From Varroa destructor (Eukaryota; Arthropoda; Arachnida; Mesostigmata; Varroidae), in NCBI RefSeq assembly GCF_002443255.2, contig NW_019211460.1:26022882-26086881 (forward strand): a DNA stretch of 64,000 nt, in the 5' to 3' direction. Under the pieces are notes generated by a model that was given only the letters and a program-made list of their open reading frames with translations, was not told where the DNA came from and did no database searches. This document shows positions 23,209 through 36,060 of this stretch, piece after piece. The position numbers and the translations under genes are program-made. How positions within the stretch are numbered: the first letter of the stretch is position 1; every line of letters starts with the position of its first letter.

Positions 23209-23433
23209 TCACGTAATGCGATAGCCAACCCCTTCTATTTCGTCGTCTTTTTGTTTACCGGCGAGACAGCAGCTCTGAGCGCAAGCGGTACCAACTCCAC
23301 AATTGAGCATGAGCGTCAACAATATGATTACAGTCGCAGGAGCGCCGTTTGTCGCTTCGCCCAACTCTGGCCCCAGCCGATCGGGACTGGCCCGTTGCTT
23401 TCTGGAACATTCAGCATGTAGAATAAATCGCAT
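23209..23433 (-). CDS. Candidate small membrane/secreted protein or first exon
   Basis: From ATG at 23433 the minus strand reads 74 codons to TGA. The peptide has a basic polar start, a hydrophobic segment (ATVIILLTLMLNCGVGTACA), a CC pair and a charged tail (GKQKDDEIEG). The final codons overlap TTAC|GTGAGA, a good donor, so this could instead be a 5' coding exon with a signal anchor. Codon content is GC-rich relative to the flanks. No similarity was recognised. A plus-strand frame overlaps it. Confidence 0.33.
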   Translation of the reverse strand: MRFILHAECSRKQRASPDRLGPELGEATNGAPATVIILLTLMLNCGVGTACAQSCCLAGKQKDDEIEGVGYRIT

Positions 23434-26400
23434 TCGAAGATGCGTATGCGTTTTTTTTTTGTTTTTCTTTCTTTCCAATGGTTCATGTGCTTGCTGTTGT
23501 TACTTAATCTTTATTCGTTTACCAGAGTGGTTTAGCAAGTGACAGGGATAACTGCGCAAATGTATTATTTTGCTGGAAAAAGAGGAAACCGAAATTTGGT
23601 ATACGGTGTTAGATGTAGCGCTGGCTTGGCCTGACGCGAGGATCAGCACGTTTCTGGAGAAAGCGTTCGTAACAGGAAGCAGAAATTCGCAGTGCGTGGT
23701 TTCAGTATCGAGAGTAGACACTAGGATTATAGGTGAGCGCGTGCCGCTCGATTGTCTGCGGAGAGTTGCAATGTATTGCTCTATCTAAATGATATATCCA
23801 ACATTTTCGTTGTAACTCCCGAGCAAAATTGAGCTTCTTCTTGTTTGTTTATACCACTTTATCACAACGGCAACGGTCGCCGCATCAGGTACGAACACTT
23901 TGCCGACACGGCCAGTTAACAGTTAATCGCACGAAATTGTTAAAGTACTTTAGTTTTTAGTCTGCGTGCGGTTCTATTTCTGCTTTACATATAAATGAAA
24001 TAGTAAACGAATCCGATTTTTTTCGTGTAACGAACAAGGGGGCAGAGACTACTCCCTGTTGTCGGTTAAACAAAGCCGCAGCAATTTCCAGCTTCACCAG
24101 TGCACGAACTCTGTATCGCTGTTGTGGCCAGGAGATGGTGCGATAATGTGTCCTTTTAATGTGATAACATAAACTGTGGCGGCGAGCCACATTAACGAAG
24201 CACCGCGTGGATTTGACCATCTGTTTTGTGAAGGTCTTTGCTGTCATAATATTTTTTCGTAGGACTACAATCTATAACAGTACTCGTAAAGCATTTTCAG
24301 GAGCAAGAAGCTATTGCTTAAAAGCTCAATAACGTTCTGCCGTTCCGAGTTCAAGCTGGCAGTTGTCGCGAATAAACGAAAGACCCCAACAATTTCAGCT
24401 TGAGTCAGTTAGCTATCATGTTTGAGTTTTCTACGTTTTAGAAGGCCATGGAATGACTGACTCCAATCGTGTCTATCCGCATAGCTTTTTTTGTCCAATA
24501 GGCTCATTCATAATAGCTGCGTGATGCTGTTTTCCCATGGCTGTGACATCAACTGCAGTTGGTAAAACGAGCATCGTGGCCCAGGCTCATAGTCCCTGTG
24601 GCAGGAGTAAATGCTAATTTAACTAGTTTTTATATGGCGCTTATTCGTGTGGCGGCAGGTGGGTAGGAGGGGCGCGGCTTGCCTTCCTTGAACTGTAATG
24701 GCTTCTGCAGAAAGGGAAAGATGATATAAAATTCAAAGGGGTGTGGCGATCAGATAACCTAAACAAAAGAGATTGGTCCTAGGCTTGCCTGATATTCCTC
24801 GACGCTATCCTATAAAGCAATAGCGGCTAGTTTTGGGAACTGATATTCGGGCACTCACTCGGTGCCTAAGAGGTTCCAGATTGTTTTTTTGGTGAACGCG
24901 TTATGCAACAACGCCAGGTATACTAGTCGTTATGTCAGCTTTCAACAAGGGCCAACTCTAAACAGAAGTGTCGTTATCAGTTCATTTCAATTGTACGTTA
25001 TAATGTTATAGCCATTATCGAAATGTCGGTGGCGGAAACCTTCGATACCGCCGTTCATTCTCATCTAGTACAATTTAAATCGTTGCTTATGTCATATTTA
25101 ATATTACATGACTAAAATGGCTTGTTATCATTGTCTAGAGATATTTATCATTATCAACAACTCAAATTATAATGAGTCATGTTCATCCGTGTTCGGTGGC
25201 CTTTTTTCGTTCGGGCAAAGCTGCCCCATTTAGCCAGCCGCAGCGATTCTATTATGTGGCATTCTTCTAGTGAGTGGAATCTCAAAAGCGCCGTCTCGTT
25301 TCGTTTCGAAAACGTTACCTGCAGCGTTTAATGAATAAAAGCGACTTCTATTCGATGTCAACATTATATACATATCATTATATCTAGAAAGTATGAGTAG
25401 CCGCTGTAAAAGTTGAATGCAGACAATTAGCATACAATTTGCTTTCGTGTCTATCGATAAACACAGAAAGAGACAAACGACAAAGGGTGAATTCCCGTTA
25501 TTATTTAGCTCTATTTTCCGGGTAGTCAATGCTACCGCGCCCAAGACACTGTTCTACATAGTTCTCAAACGGAATTATGGAGTAACCGTTTGGTTCCATC
25601 GTAACGGGACCCGTTTTGCTGAAGCTACGTCATGCAAAACTGTCAACAACATACGATTTTACTAGATGAGTCGAAATGGGTTTAACTAGAGAAACTTAGC
25701 TGGACGGCAGAAAGAATAGCAAACAATTTCTTTTACACTGTCATAGTATTCGTACATAGCCATGAGACTGCAGTAAGCTACGATGAATTACACGTCTAAC
25801 GAACATGCAGATAACGAAATCGGCCTGCTAAAATGGATCCTGATGTCAACTACATTCGGTAATAAGTACAGAATGATGTTGGTATGGTGGAGCCCGGTTA
25901 CCACTGTATGCTGTGTTCCAAGCATATATCTTAGAATATATACGATTGTATATTATATCCTGAAAACAATCGGAAGTGATCATGATCCTGGTCAATGGTT
26001 GACTACCGAGGCAACAGAAGAGGCAAGCCGAAGGATTTATGTAACATCTGCTTTATGAAAAGTTCCTTAGTCTCGTAATTGTCTGCTCGTTAAGCGCCTG
26101 ACTAAGCGAGAAATTCGGATTATTTAAACAAACACGTATATCTCTGGAGTTAAATACTATACTGTTGTCTATTTAGCGACAGATATAGAAATTGAAACAG
26201 CAGTCGTTTCTAGACAAAGTACCGAATCGCATGTACGGTGTTATGTGCTTGTTGTTAGGTCGACGTATAACAAAATGACATAGATCCAGCCCTTTTCCTC
26301 AAGGAACGCTTTCTCGGCTCAGCGCGCATCTTCGAACAACTCTCGATATGGATACAATCCCACAAACGGGCGTGGCTTAACCGTTTTAATACGCTCTCTG

Positions 26401-26768
26401 TCTCTGTACTGGCTGACATATAACATCAGCATTGATACGCACTAAATCTCTCGTAGTTCTAGGCAACTTCCTATCTGCATTGCCTAACATTCGTGAGGAG
26501 TGGAAATACGATGGTGCATTATGTACAAACCTTTGCTACCAATCTTTTGCGCAATCGCCAAAATACAATCGGATGTTCGGTTGATATCATTGATGCTATG
26601 GAGACGACGACGAGAGAAACGATCATTGGGATCCGCCGAGGTTTGTTTAATCTTTTGTTACAACAGCGCCAATGGAAACACATACAACGATAATAACGGC
26701 GATCTACACAGCAGACACTGATGCTCTATTCGCTTCCCTCCCTCTGTACGCTCGTGTATAATATGTGC

Positions 26769-26911
26769 ATGAGTGAGGCTGTAAGTGAATCCAGCTCTGC
26801 CGCGTACGGGTCAATGTCAACGGCCAGTAACCCAGACAAACCCGGGCGGCAAAAGCGTTCCACGGCTGCTGCTGCTAGTTCTGCTTCTATCGCCGGCGGT
26901 ATCATTATTTA
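26769..26911 (+). CDS. Small Ser/Ala-rich open frame in a GC-rich island
   Basis: An ATG frame of 46 codons plus TAG encodes a Ser/Ala/Thr-rich, low-complexity peptide (SESSSAAYGSMSTASNPDKP, then RQKRSTAAAASSAS). This composition resembles the N-terminal disordered region of many arthropod nuclear proteins. It begins a GC-rich island running to about 27.48 kb. No good donor is visible before the stop, so it may be an upstream ORF or chance. Confidence 0.25.
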
Positions 26912-26919
26912 GCGTAAAG

Positions 26920-27480
26920 TAGTGTTTACCACCTGACATTTTTCGCCACACACACGCCACTGGCCATTGCTGGCGACCGCTGAACCATTCACCGCGTGCG
27001 AAGCGTTGAAGAAAGAGCTGGTCTCCACGACCAGCGAGCCTCGCTCAGCTCGCCATTTTCAATCGAGCCGTCTTGACGTTTGCCCAGGTTTGGTGTATTG
27101 CCACTGCCGAAGCGACGGCAGTCGCTGACTAGCCTTTAGTCTTGGTCAGAAGAAAAACCCCGCTGAAAAATCGACCGAACAAAATTATAAACGCCGGTTA
27201 CAACGCTGTCTCCAACAGGATCATCAGCAAGCGACGTCGTCATAGTTAGAAGAACTCTCTGGGAAAAACAGCGCGGAGCTGGACGAATGAGCCAGAAATA
27301 ACACGGACCTAAGAACTAAATTAAGTTTGCTACTGCTACTAAACTTGCCTATATTCATGTTTTTGCCATTGTTGTTGTTCTTAGGATTTGCCTTCTGCGC
27401 AGTCGTTACCGAATCTTCGAAGGCACGCTTCGTCGCGGCGGACACCGTGGCCCGATATGAACATGAAAACGTGTTGGTCT
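26920..27480. promoter_or_regulatory. GC-rich promoter-like island
   Basis: CpG-containing, GC-richer DNA in an AT-rich neighbourhood. On the minus strand it carries GAAAATGGCGA near 27050, a YY1-type start-site motif also found in the island at 56.76 kb. A minus-strand frame near 27.35-27.44 kb encodes an Asn/Ser-rich stretch that ends at ATAG|GCAAGT, a GC-type donor. It may be the start of a minus-strand gene. Confidence 0.3.
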
Positions 27481-28100
27481 AACAGTTTACGGCTGCATAC
27501 GACTTCTTCGAGGAAAGAATATAAACGAACGAACTGACAATGGACAGATAGGCCTCTAAGTTAAATCCGACTGAATGCTCGTCGTTTTTCACTGAAGAGC
27601 TGTTGATCGGGTTTCTGTCGGGATATGATTTTTCTCGATGATAACAGGATTCTATTTCTGGGGTATCATTGTATGCAGCATGTACCTACGAATATATATT
27701 TAATTTATACGTGTTCAGTGTATGAGAGTTGGACCACTGGCATAGGCAGTGAGAGATCTTTGTTACTGAAGGAAAAAGGATGCTTGTCTAATAAAATATG
27801 TGAGATTGTGAGAGTTTCTTGTTGGTAATTGAAAGTACTGGACGATAGAAATAGAGCAAACAATAAGAAGTATAAGGCCTATCTTGATGTGATAAATCCC
27901 ATTTGTTTGTTGGACACAGTCGGACAGATAACGTGTTTCCAAACTGTAGCATTGATGTTTTCTTCGGCTTTATGAATACGATCGTTTTGCTATTTATTAG
28001 AGATCTATTAATGTTTTATATACATGCTTTTAGCTATTCGTTTTATTCTGTTCACTCTTGCAAGAGCTACTCGGGTCTAACAAGATAGAGGCATGTGTAC

Positions 28101-28114
28101 TATATATATATATA
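28101..28114. repeat. (TA)n microsatellite
   Basis: A short TA run; a second imperfect TA/CA cluster lies near 28748-28770. Confidence 0.85.
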
Positions 28115-28914
28115 ACAAAAATTCCGCTGTATATACCACCCCTCACGCGTTAGTATTTAACCTATATCCTATAATGTTTGATAAAATTTTCGCTACGTTT
28201 TTACCAGACCACGTCGACAAGGTTAGACCATTAAATAATTGAAAATTACCATAAGAAATAAGTAAGGTCAAAACGATGCATGAAGCTACTTTCGAAGAGC
28301 CTAAGGCGAACACCGCTACTTAATTTCTTCAACTATTACCACTTTTCATAATTACCGGCTAATGATTTACGAGGAAAATCAGCTTCATTATATGTGAAGT
28401 AATATTTATTAAATTATTATATATTTGTTTAACTAGCAAGTATCGACCGCGTGTCGCTTATATAACGCTAACGTCTTTAGATCACAGCTCTGGCGCTACT
28501 TATAGTGGGTGAGATAGAGATCAGGCCCATTTAATAGTTATGTAAGGCATACAACCCTAGTCTACTCTTTTCGCTAAAGAGCCCCTTTAGGCTTGATCAC
28601 ACGAAAAAATCAGTAAAAGCTACTGCCACAATGGAACTTTATAAGTGAAAACCACATAGCGAATTCAATCATTTCATGATCCGACTGCCAACATGGATGA
28701 AAGCCGCAACTTCGACTCGAGTCGACTTTACAATAGGACAGCCCTTATGTATATATATATACACATATATAAGATAAGCACAGACAGATATGAATCACTA
28801 AGGAAGAACCAGTCGCAACGTTTACGAGACCTGTCATAGTGAAAAAACTAGGCGGTAATGTATCGGTAGAAACTGTTGTAGCTACACCGAAGACGGGCGT
28901 AATTTCATCTCCAT

Positions 28915-28943
28915 ATAATACGTACAGTAATATTACGTATTAT
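28915..28943. repeat. 10-bp hairpin with TAATATTAC at its tip
   Basis: Perfect arms (28915-28924 and 28934-28943) enclose a nine-base loop. TAATATTAC, the geminivirus/nanovirus-type CRESS nonanucleotide, spans 28928-28936, partly in the loop and partly in the right arm. No Rep-like or capsid-like frame lies nearby. AT-rich sequence can form this by chance. Confidence 0.5.
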
Positions 28944-31900
28944 TATTATTACGAAGCATAATAGGACAAAAGAAAATACCGTTACGCCATTTGTGACAGG
29001 ATCGCGTGAAGAGACCGAATAATCCCACAGTATTATACCAGCACGACGAGTACATGGGACCTGATCGTGGCAGGCTTCTACGGCTAAATGGCAGATCTTT
29101 AACTATATACGACAGCTCACGCACGATTCCGTGTTAGGCGACCGCGACAAAAGCGCTGCGGAATCCGTATATATGGCGCAGTCTTGCCGAGGTGCTAGGG
29201 ACGAACAGCAAAAATTTACTCGGGCCATACTTCCATCCGAAATGTTGTAGTACATGGCGAAACCATGCGACTTCAGCTCAGGCTGTCACCCTGGTCTTTT
29301 TTAGTCTCTTCTACACACTCGTGCACTGCCGATCCCCAGAAGATCCGATGCGTCGGTAAAAGCCCAGTGTAGAAGCCGATCTTTATGTCTGTTCTGAAAG
29401 GTTTCGACAACGCGTGACAGGTCGATAGAGTATTGCTATTTGGCAGGAGGGCGGGAAGTCGTCATTTTTTTGCCATTTCAGCAGCAGAAGGTGGTACCGC
29501 CATAGACGACTAGACAGGTCTGATGCAATATCGACGTAGTTCCGGACGATCTTCATAACATTAGACAGACAGGAGATACTTTCGAAAAAGAAACTTTGTC
29601 TATTCATCATTGTAGACAACAGTAACACTGATAGCAGCATGAACTACGGCAGCAGCGGTACCCGAAGAGGGGAAAAAAAAGGCAGCTTAACCATAGCTAC
29701 AAATTTTTGACATTGCTCAGGGTTCTCTTCCACAGGTAGCTGTCACCGCTATGGTTCGTTCTTGCTCTCAGGAACGTAACATTTGCCGCAATGGCGGTCG
29801 GGCTCAAAAAGCACACGAAGCAAAGAAACGCTACGTGAATAGAACGCAGAGGGGGGTTATCATTAATGCTAGCAAAGCTTCCGAAGAGACTGAGATTGCA
29901 TTGACGCTATTGTATCGCCCATTAAGCTGCACAGACCCATTGACGAAACCACGTACCGCAGCTATGTAACCTTTCTGGATAGAACTGAATTTATGTGTAT
30001 CTATACGCATACACAGAACGGATTCGCAATAGGCTGGCCGGTCTAGATCAGGAACTTTGAAAATTAGATGAACAAAGCGTTGTAATCCCAACAGATGAGC
30101 GACAGACCATGCATTTGAGATAAAGCCATGTTTGCCGCCGAACTTACGTAAATTTTTCCATTCAGAATAAGAATGCTATCAATATCTTCATGTAACTTTG
30201 ATAAACATTTGGCAGCGTTTAATAAGACAGAGGGATAATGGGAACGAGCAGCGGTGCCAACACCAGGGAAAACGGGATAGAACACATGTACGTACGTATA
30301 TAATTAAAAAAAAAAGTAGGCCAAAGGCTATCAATCCGTATCTGTAACAATCTTTGTATTCTGTTTATTTCTCTTAAACGGGTTTCTTTTATAGACTATT
30401 TGAAACTAAATTGTGGCTGGATACCATCGGCCGTCTACAGGGCTAAATATACGTGTATGTTTACGAGTGCAGTGTAGTACGTATCTAGTAAAAGACAGCA
30501 CCAGTCGAATTAGCGCGTAGAAGTTACATAACTGAACCCACTGTTACAGATACCGCGATCGTAGCGAAAAGGGTAAAAACATTTGTGTTTGCTTCGCAAA
30601 ATGACAGCAAAGCTCATTGATTTGAGTCATTTTCAAATGAAATGTAGGTAATCACATTAGAAGCTATCATGTATTGAATTTGGCGTTGAAGACTTCGAAA
30701 AGGTTTCCAGTTCAAGCGTTTGATAACTTTCTCTTTGTCAAGAACACCGCTTTTTCTACCGTTTTGTTTCCAGAAATGATTTGAAGCTAGCTAGTTTTCG
30801 TACAAACTGGCACATTCGTGTGTGATTAAATTTAAATATTTCGAGTCTTAAGCCCGATTCTACTGTTTAGCTACACATTGCATCTCGACGGTTGGCGACT
30901 CTCAGCACGAAGTGGAGCTTGTTTACGGCTGATTTCGAAGTTAAACCATCTTACCTGTTCGTACGCATCGCGTTGCCACTATACAGACATAAGCGTTACG
31001 GATATGCGATTGCATTCATTTACGCTGATAACTCTTACAGCACTTCGCGTTGTCTTACGACTTCGACTTTTTACTTTCGTTGACTGATAAATGTATATTC
31101 GTTCGATTGTTTTTCATTCATTATGTAGATTTACTTTATTTCTCTGTGGAAACTTTCAGTCTCTCAGCTCTCTTTCGTTAGTCCATGCGATCTGACGTAT
31201 GGGCCTACATAAACGTGAAAATGCATTTGGTAGTATCTAAACAATTTCACCTAAATGATTTATCTCAGTCGAGCGTTCCCTGTAATAAAACGTTATCAGC
31301 GATTACGTCTTAACATGGATCCAAGCATTATCTTGCCAACCTACCTTAGTTAACTGCAAATGTATAAAAATATGGAAAAATGCACCTTTGTAACCGATGC
31401 TGGCTTTGTTGGTTTGCTAGTCCATCTAGATTTTGTTGGCCTTGTGACTTTCAAGTTCTTTCTTTCGAAGCTTCTCGAGACACTTCGTTCGTGACTCTCG
31501 CTCGGTTCATTCGTCTTCTCCTTAACCTAATCGCGTTCTTCTGGTCTTCATGAATAACACGAACCGTGCAGCTTCGTCGTTCGCCGGATCCTGCCACTCT
31601 TAAATTATGATTGTTATCTATTATTAGCGTAATGTAACACCCATTTTACACTAAGTAGGCATAATACAGACGGTTTACAGGAAAGCTATACTACAGTCCA
31701 GCTGAGCTATTCAGCGGAGAAGCCTCGAATGGCACTATCGATCATGTAGTAGTGTATATAAGTCGGCTCAATCGACCAGTGGCTCTGTTAAGGGATAAAC
31801 TTTTATAAACCGATACGCTTTCAACTTAGACCCAAGAATCAATCTGCCTACTTATAACATATAAACGTAATGTATCTACCTTTACATAACCTTGAAAAAG

Positions 31901-32239
31901 GTGGAATTTTTCACGACCTGCCACTATCATAGGGCAAAACGACGTTAGACAAGCACAAAGAAGCAATCTTATAACCTCGAATCGGTTATCTAAAAATGAC
32001 TTGAAGAGACGTTTGACATTTTCAGCGGCATTTTTAAGAATCAGATGGTAAAATACAAGTACGCAGATATGTAATAGAAGAAAGACCAATAATCCTGCCA
32101 CATGAACGCATATTCTCCTGTGGTTTGGTCGCTTCCTTTTTTTGGGTATTACCTCTGCTCGTATTACATTAGCCCTGCTGATGATGCTATTCCGAGTTAA
32201 TACGGCTCGTATAGATGTCTGCCTCGCTAGTGCCATCGA

Positions 32240-33330
32240 GCGCCGTCCATTAGCTCTACCTTTTGGCGCTTTGTCGTGCAGGTTGATCTATATGCGTATC
32301 CGATCAACGTGATTTTGCCCAACTCTGGCCCTGGCTCCCTCTCTTTCACGCCACCTTACCACCAAATGAGTATGCTTTAGCGCGGACTGTGACTTACGGC
32401 CACATGTGGTCAACGTTGACTAACGACCGATGCTGCTCTTCTAGACGCGCAAACTAGCGGGCACCATCAGTAATCGCCGGCTTGATCATCAGAGCACTGC
32501 CAGCGTCGATGTCGATGAAGATGACATGAGGCGAGAACGACGAAGTTGCCAGAGACTTCGTACGCCTTGCCCGACGGAAGGAGACCAAGTCACTGAAGAC
32601 TTCTGGTGCTGAAGCAAACCAGGCAGAATAAACGCAGTTCAGGAAGGAGAAGATAAAACCGAAGCTTCGTAACCCCCTTCACATCCTACCTCGTCTACCC
32701 CCTTTGCTGACAGACTGCTCTGAAGACTGTTGCCTCTGCTGGTTTTTTGCTCTGGCGCTGGCGACGATGACTGTGTCAGCTTGTCTGCTCAGTGCTGCCG
32801 CCGAAGAACTATGGTGGCACAAGAAAGCAGCGGACACGTACACGCACATGGACACGTTGTGTGGGCTCCTGCTTGTAGCCAGCTGACTCCGTCAAGGCGC
32901 TTGTGTCAAATTCAGCTTCGGCCACGCTTTGACCGCCGTGGCTTCTGATGACGCCGCAATTTTAAATAGGAGTGCAGACGTGAGGAATGAGTGAATCAAC
33001 TATGTACGCGATGCTCTGCCTGGAAGTGCCGACAGACGCGGTTTGACCCGCGGCATGTGTTGCTTATCGAGCTACGAGTTGGCTGCTTTAAGCAGAGCTG
33101 TCGCTGTGTTTTTGGCTGGGTTAGGCAGCAAACGGCTAAATCAGCCGATCCGCTGTTGGCTTGTCAGATCCTCTTTTTTTCTCATTGCTACCGCTTCCTT
33201 TTTTCTGGAATTCTTCTGTACGATCGTGACGCCGCTGCGGCCGGGCTGACCGCATTTGGCGACCGCTAAGCTGCATAGCCAGACATTGCTCTAGTCTGAG
33301 CCGCGCGTTTCAGAACATTGGTTCTAAACG
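32240..33330. promoter_or_regulatory. GC-rich island
   Basis: Elevated GC and CpG over about 1.1 kb. It includes the exon candidate at 32445-32612 and several chance-level hydrophobic frames without ATG. It may represent exons and promoter of an unidentified gene. Confidence 0.3.
32445..32612 (+). CDS. Candidate terminal exon of unidentified gene
   Basis: A strong acceptor (GATGCTGCTCTTCTAG) is followed by 55 open codons in phase 0 and TGA at 32610-32612. The peptide is hydrophilic and charged, with an acidic patch (SVDVDEDDMRRERRS), two further Cys and the C terminus DFWC. An AATAAA hexamer is at 32627-32632, 15 bases past the stop, as expected for a short 3' UTR. The phase does not fit the gene B first exon directly, so an extra exon or another gene is needed. 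No family is recognised. Confidence 0.4.
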   Translation, partial: TRKLAGTISNRRLDHQSTASVDVDEDDMRRERRSCQRLRTPCPTEGDQVTEDFWC

Positions 33331-36031
33331 TCACACAGACACATACACAGATAGATAGACGAGCAAACGAATGCTTCTAACAAATACATACACACTAATG
33401 TCGGATGATGATATACGGATGAATTGGCCGTGTTGTCCTTTCGTTGCACCGGCTAGCTGGTCATCAAACTGTACAAACGCTTATAGAAAGGCGCGCATAT
33501 TGTACACTTCGAACTCCACTGACTATAGTTCTCGTGTGTTGTATTTTGTTAAATGACGCCGTCGTCATTTTCGGCGAGAAGCACAACTAGTTTAAATGCC
33601 GATGTCGCGTGACCAGCGTATTAGTCGTTCAAAAGAAGCAAATAACCAGTCCCATCGAAGGCGGAGGTGGCTTAGGGAGGTAAGCGATGGAGGTTTCGCT
33701 AGCTGTTATCGGCGGTGTAGTGGACGAATATGTGCTTGAACTGTCGTTACTTAGGGCATAGCAGAATTGTGGAGTATGACTCAGATACCTGACCGGTGTT
33801 TGCTTATACATAGAATGGAGGAAGTTCTCGTAGAAAAAAAGAAAATAGATTTACAACAAAGACGGAGGAAGAACTTGAAATTATGTGCGGCAAGCTTTAG
33901 AATAACTGAACATGAGGACAACAAGGGGATCGTCATTGATACGACTAACTCGCGTTGTCGTGGCAGATGTTTCGCAGGCAACTATAAAACAGCTTACACT
34001 TTTGGGTTGTTAGAATATGTGGCTAGCTGTTTAAGTGATGGATTCTGAAGCCCGACCTGCAACATGCATCATTGCCTTCGTAAAATGTAATCAGCGTATA
34101 TAACATCAGTACTCTCCAACAGCTGATAGATGTGAGCTCAGAGATTTCGTAAGCATAAAATCTGCAAATGAAACTATGCAATGTTATTGTAAAGACAGCA
34201 TACGAGTTGATTTTTCCCTTCGACAGCTTTAAAGAAATGAAACGTCTATTTTAATAGAGATTTTAGTGTGTGTGGTTATCCACTACTGATTGATTTTTCA
34301 GAGTTAAGGATTAACAACATTTTCTTGCTGGGCTGAACTTATCATTTGTTCGTGCCGACATCGGATCATAGCAATAGGTGTCTCCTAGCCCACTGAAGAA
34401 AACAACTGGCCGATGAAAAGCCGTCGTTAACTTGATAAGTAATTACGCTTTGGGTAAATTTATTCGCTGAAGCTACCTTCGGGTTCGTGGTGATAAATGG
34501 TACCATATCATACCTGCTGCGGTCTGTGAAAAGCCATAAAAGTACAGCAAAGGTAAAAGGCGTTAAACTATGTCATATAGTCTGTATGGGAAGAGCATTA
34601 ATGAATTTTTAGATTTACTAATGGAACAGATCATGAAGTAAAGAAACATTCGTCACAACTGAAGAGAGGTTAACGCAAGATTAACGTTACCTTGCATTCA
34701 ACTCGGGTAAATACCGCTCATCCATTCAAATATATAAACGAGTTAATTACTCATGTAGACGGTATTAGATTACGATGCAGTTAAATTATATACAATAGCA
34801 ACTTAAAAAATCCGAGGTGTTTACTTCGTTAAATGAGGTGTCAATTCCGAAGAACTTTAATCACGATGACACGCATATGATTGACGTAGGTTTACAGGCT
34901 GATAGCGAATACATAATAGGCAAGGGTCTAATTTAATTTCTTATCCAAAAATCCAAATTGAAAGTATACAAGATATCTATAATATATAACTAACCGATTT
35001 TAGATATGCTAAAACGTTTCTATAGAGCAAGCATTCATATTGAAAAGCTCAACATGGCTGCTAGAATAATCTTCGCTGAGACCAAAACGGGCTCGTCTAA
35101 TGATCTCGACGCCGTACGCACCGATCGCCGAACTGCTCCGAACGTAAGACAGCAATGTCCCTCTTTCTGTGGCATCGTCTCTCTAACATTCACTGTGTAT
35201 GGTTCAGCTAATGCCCCGAATAGCGCGATCAGGCGCAAGTGAATACATAAAAGCTTCAATAGCAGATCTTTTCATCGGGAGGGACGGTTTCCCCATTTCT
35301 CCCACGGCACCAAACAAGCACAAAAATGAATGCAACAGCGCAATGGAAACGGATGGTCGCGGAACAGTTCAGATGAGAATGAAACCCCCTACCGACCGAC
35401 ATACAGGCAGACCAACTGCAACTACGAAGACCCTACGTGAGCAAGCGAGAGTTAGCAATAAAATTAAAACGCACAGAGATACATATATATGTTCTTGATG
35501 TATAATATCATAGCCGTAGAAATACGTACGACGGCAAAAACCGTCGTAAAGAAACTTGCGTTTGGCAGTCAGCCCAGATCCTTCTTCTTTTTGTCGTTCG
35601 CCGTGTAAACCGTGGAAATGGAGCCAACAGTACGGCCATATCGCCGGCATCGAACATACAATGGCAGGAAGAGTGTGCTTCTCTTGCGGATCCGCCATAT
35701 GTTATAGAAAAACACAAGTTTACTCTATGAATGGACGAACCTATTACCGAGGCAGGCGCTTCAATATCATAATAGGTGGCGTTTATTGGCGAGCACATTA
35801 CGAGCGATATTCTATACTATTGCAGTCACGTTGAACGCTTTATGACAAGAACGAGCGCGCACGGCATGGCGCTGTTAAGTCAATGTTATAGAATGATAGC
35901 AGACGACATCGTTGCTGCTGCTGGTGATGACGATCACGTTACTGTTGATTTTGCATGTCTAGTTGATACTTGTTTTAATTAAGTGATTGTAACGCTGTTC
36001 GCTCACGTGCGAAGTCGAGTGCTTAAGCGAT

Positions 36032-36060
36032 GGGGCGGGGGAGGGGGGGGGGGGGGTAGG
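36032..36060 (+). repeat. G-rich tract with a run of 14 G
   Basis: GGGGCGGGGGA is followed by an uninterrupted run of 14 G (36043-36056). It could form a G-quadruplex and is a likely length-variable or assembly-error site. Confidence 0.9.

Noticed and set aside
31826..32236. 136-codon minus-strand frame with a hydrophobic segment
   Set aside because: ATG context is poor, no motif is recognised, and a frame of this length is expected by chance several times in 64 kb of this composition.
23360..32340. 15-base identity GCCCAACTCTGGCCC at about 23.36 and 32.32 kb
   Set aside because: One shared 15-mer is near the chance expectation for a window of this size and the flanks do not align.
32704..32886. 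Signal-peptide-like plus frame
   Set aside because: It has no upstream ATG, only a TTG, and the hydrophobic run ends in a stop with no splice site.
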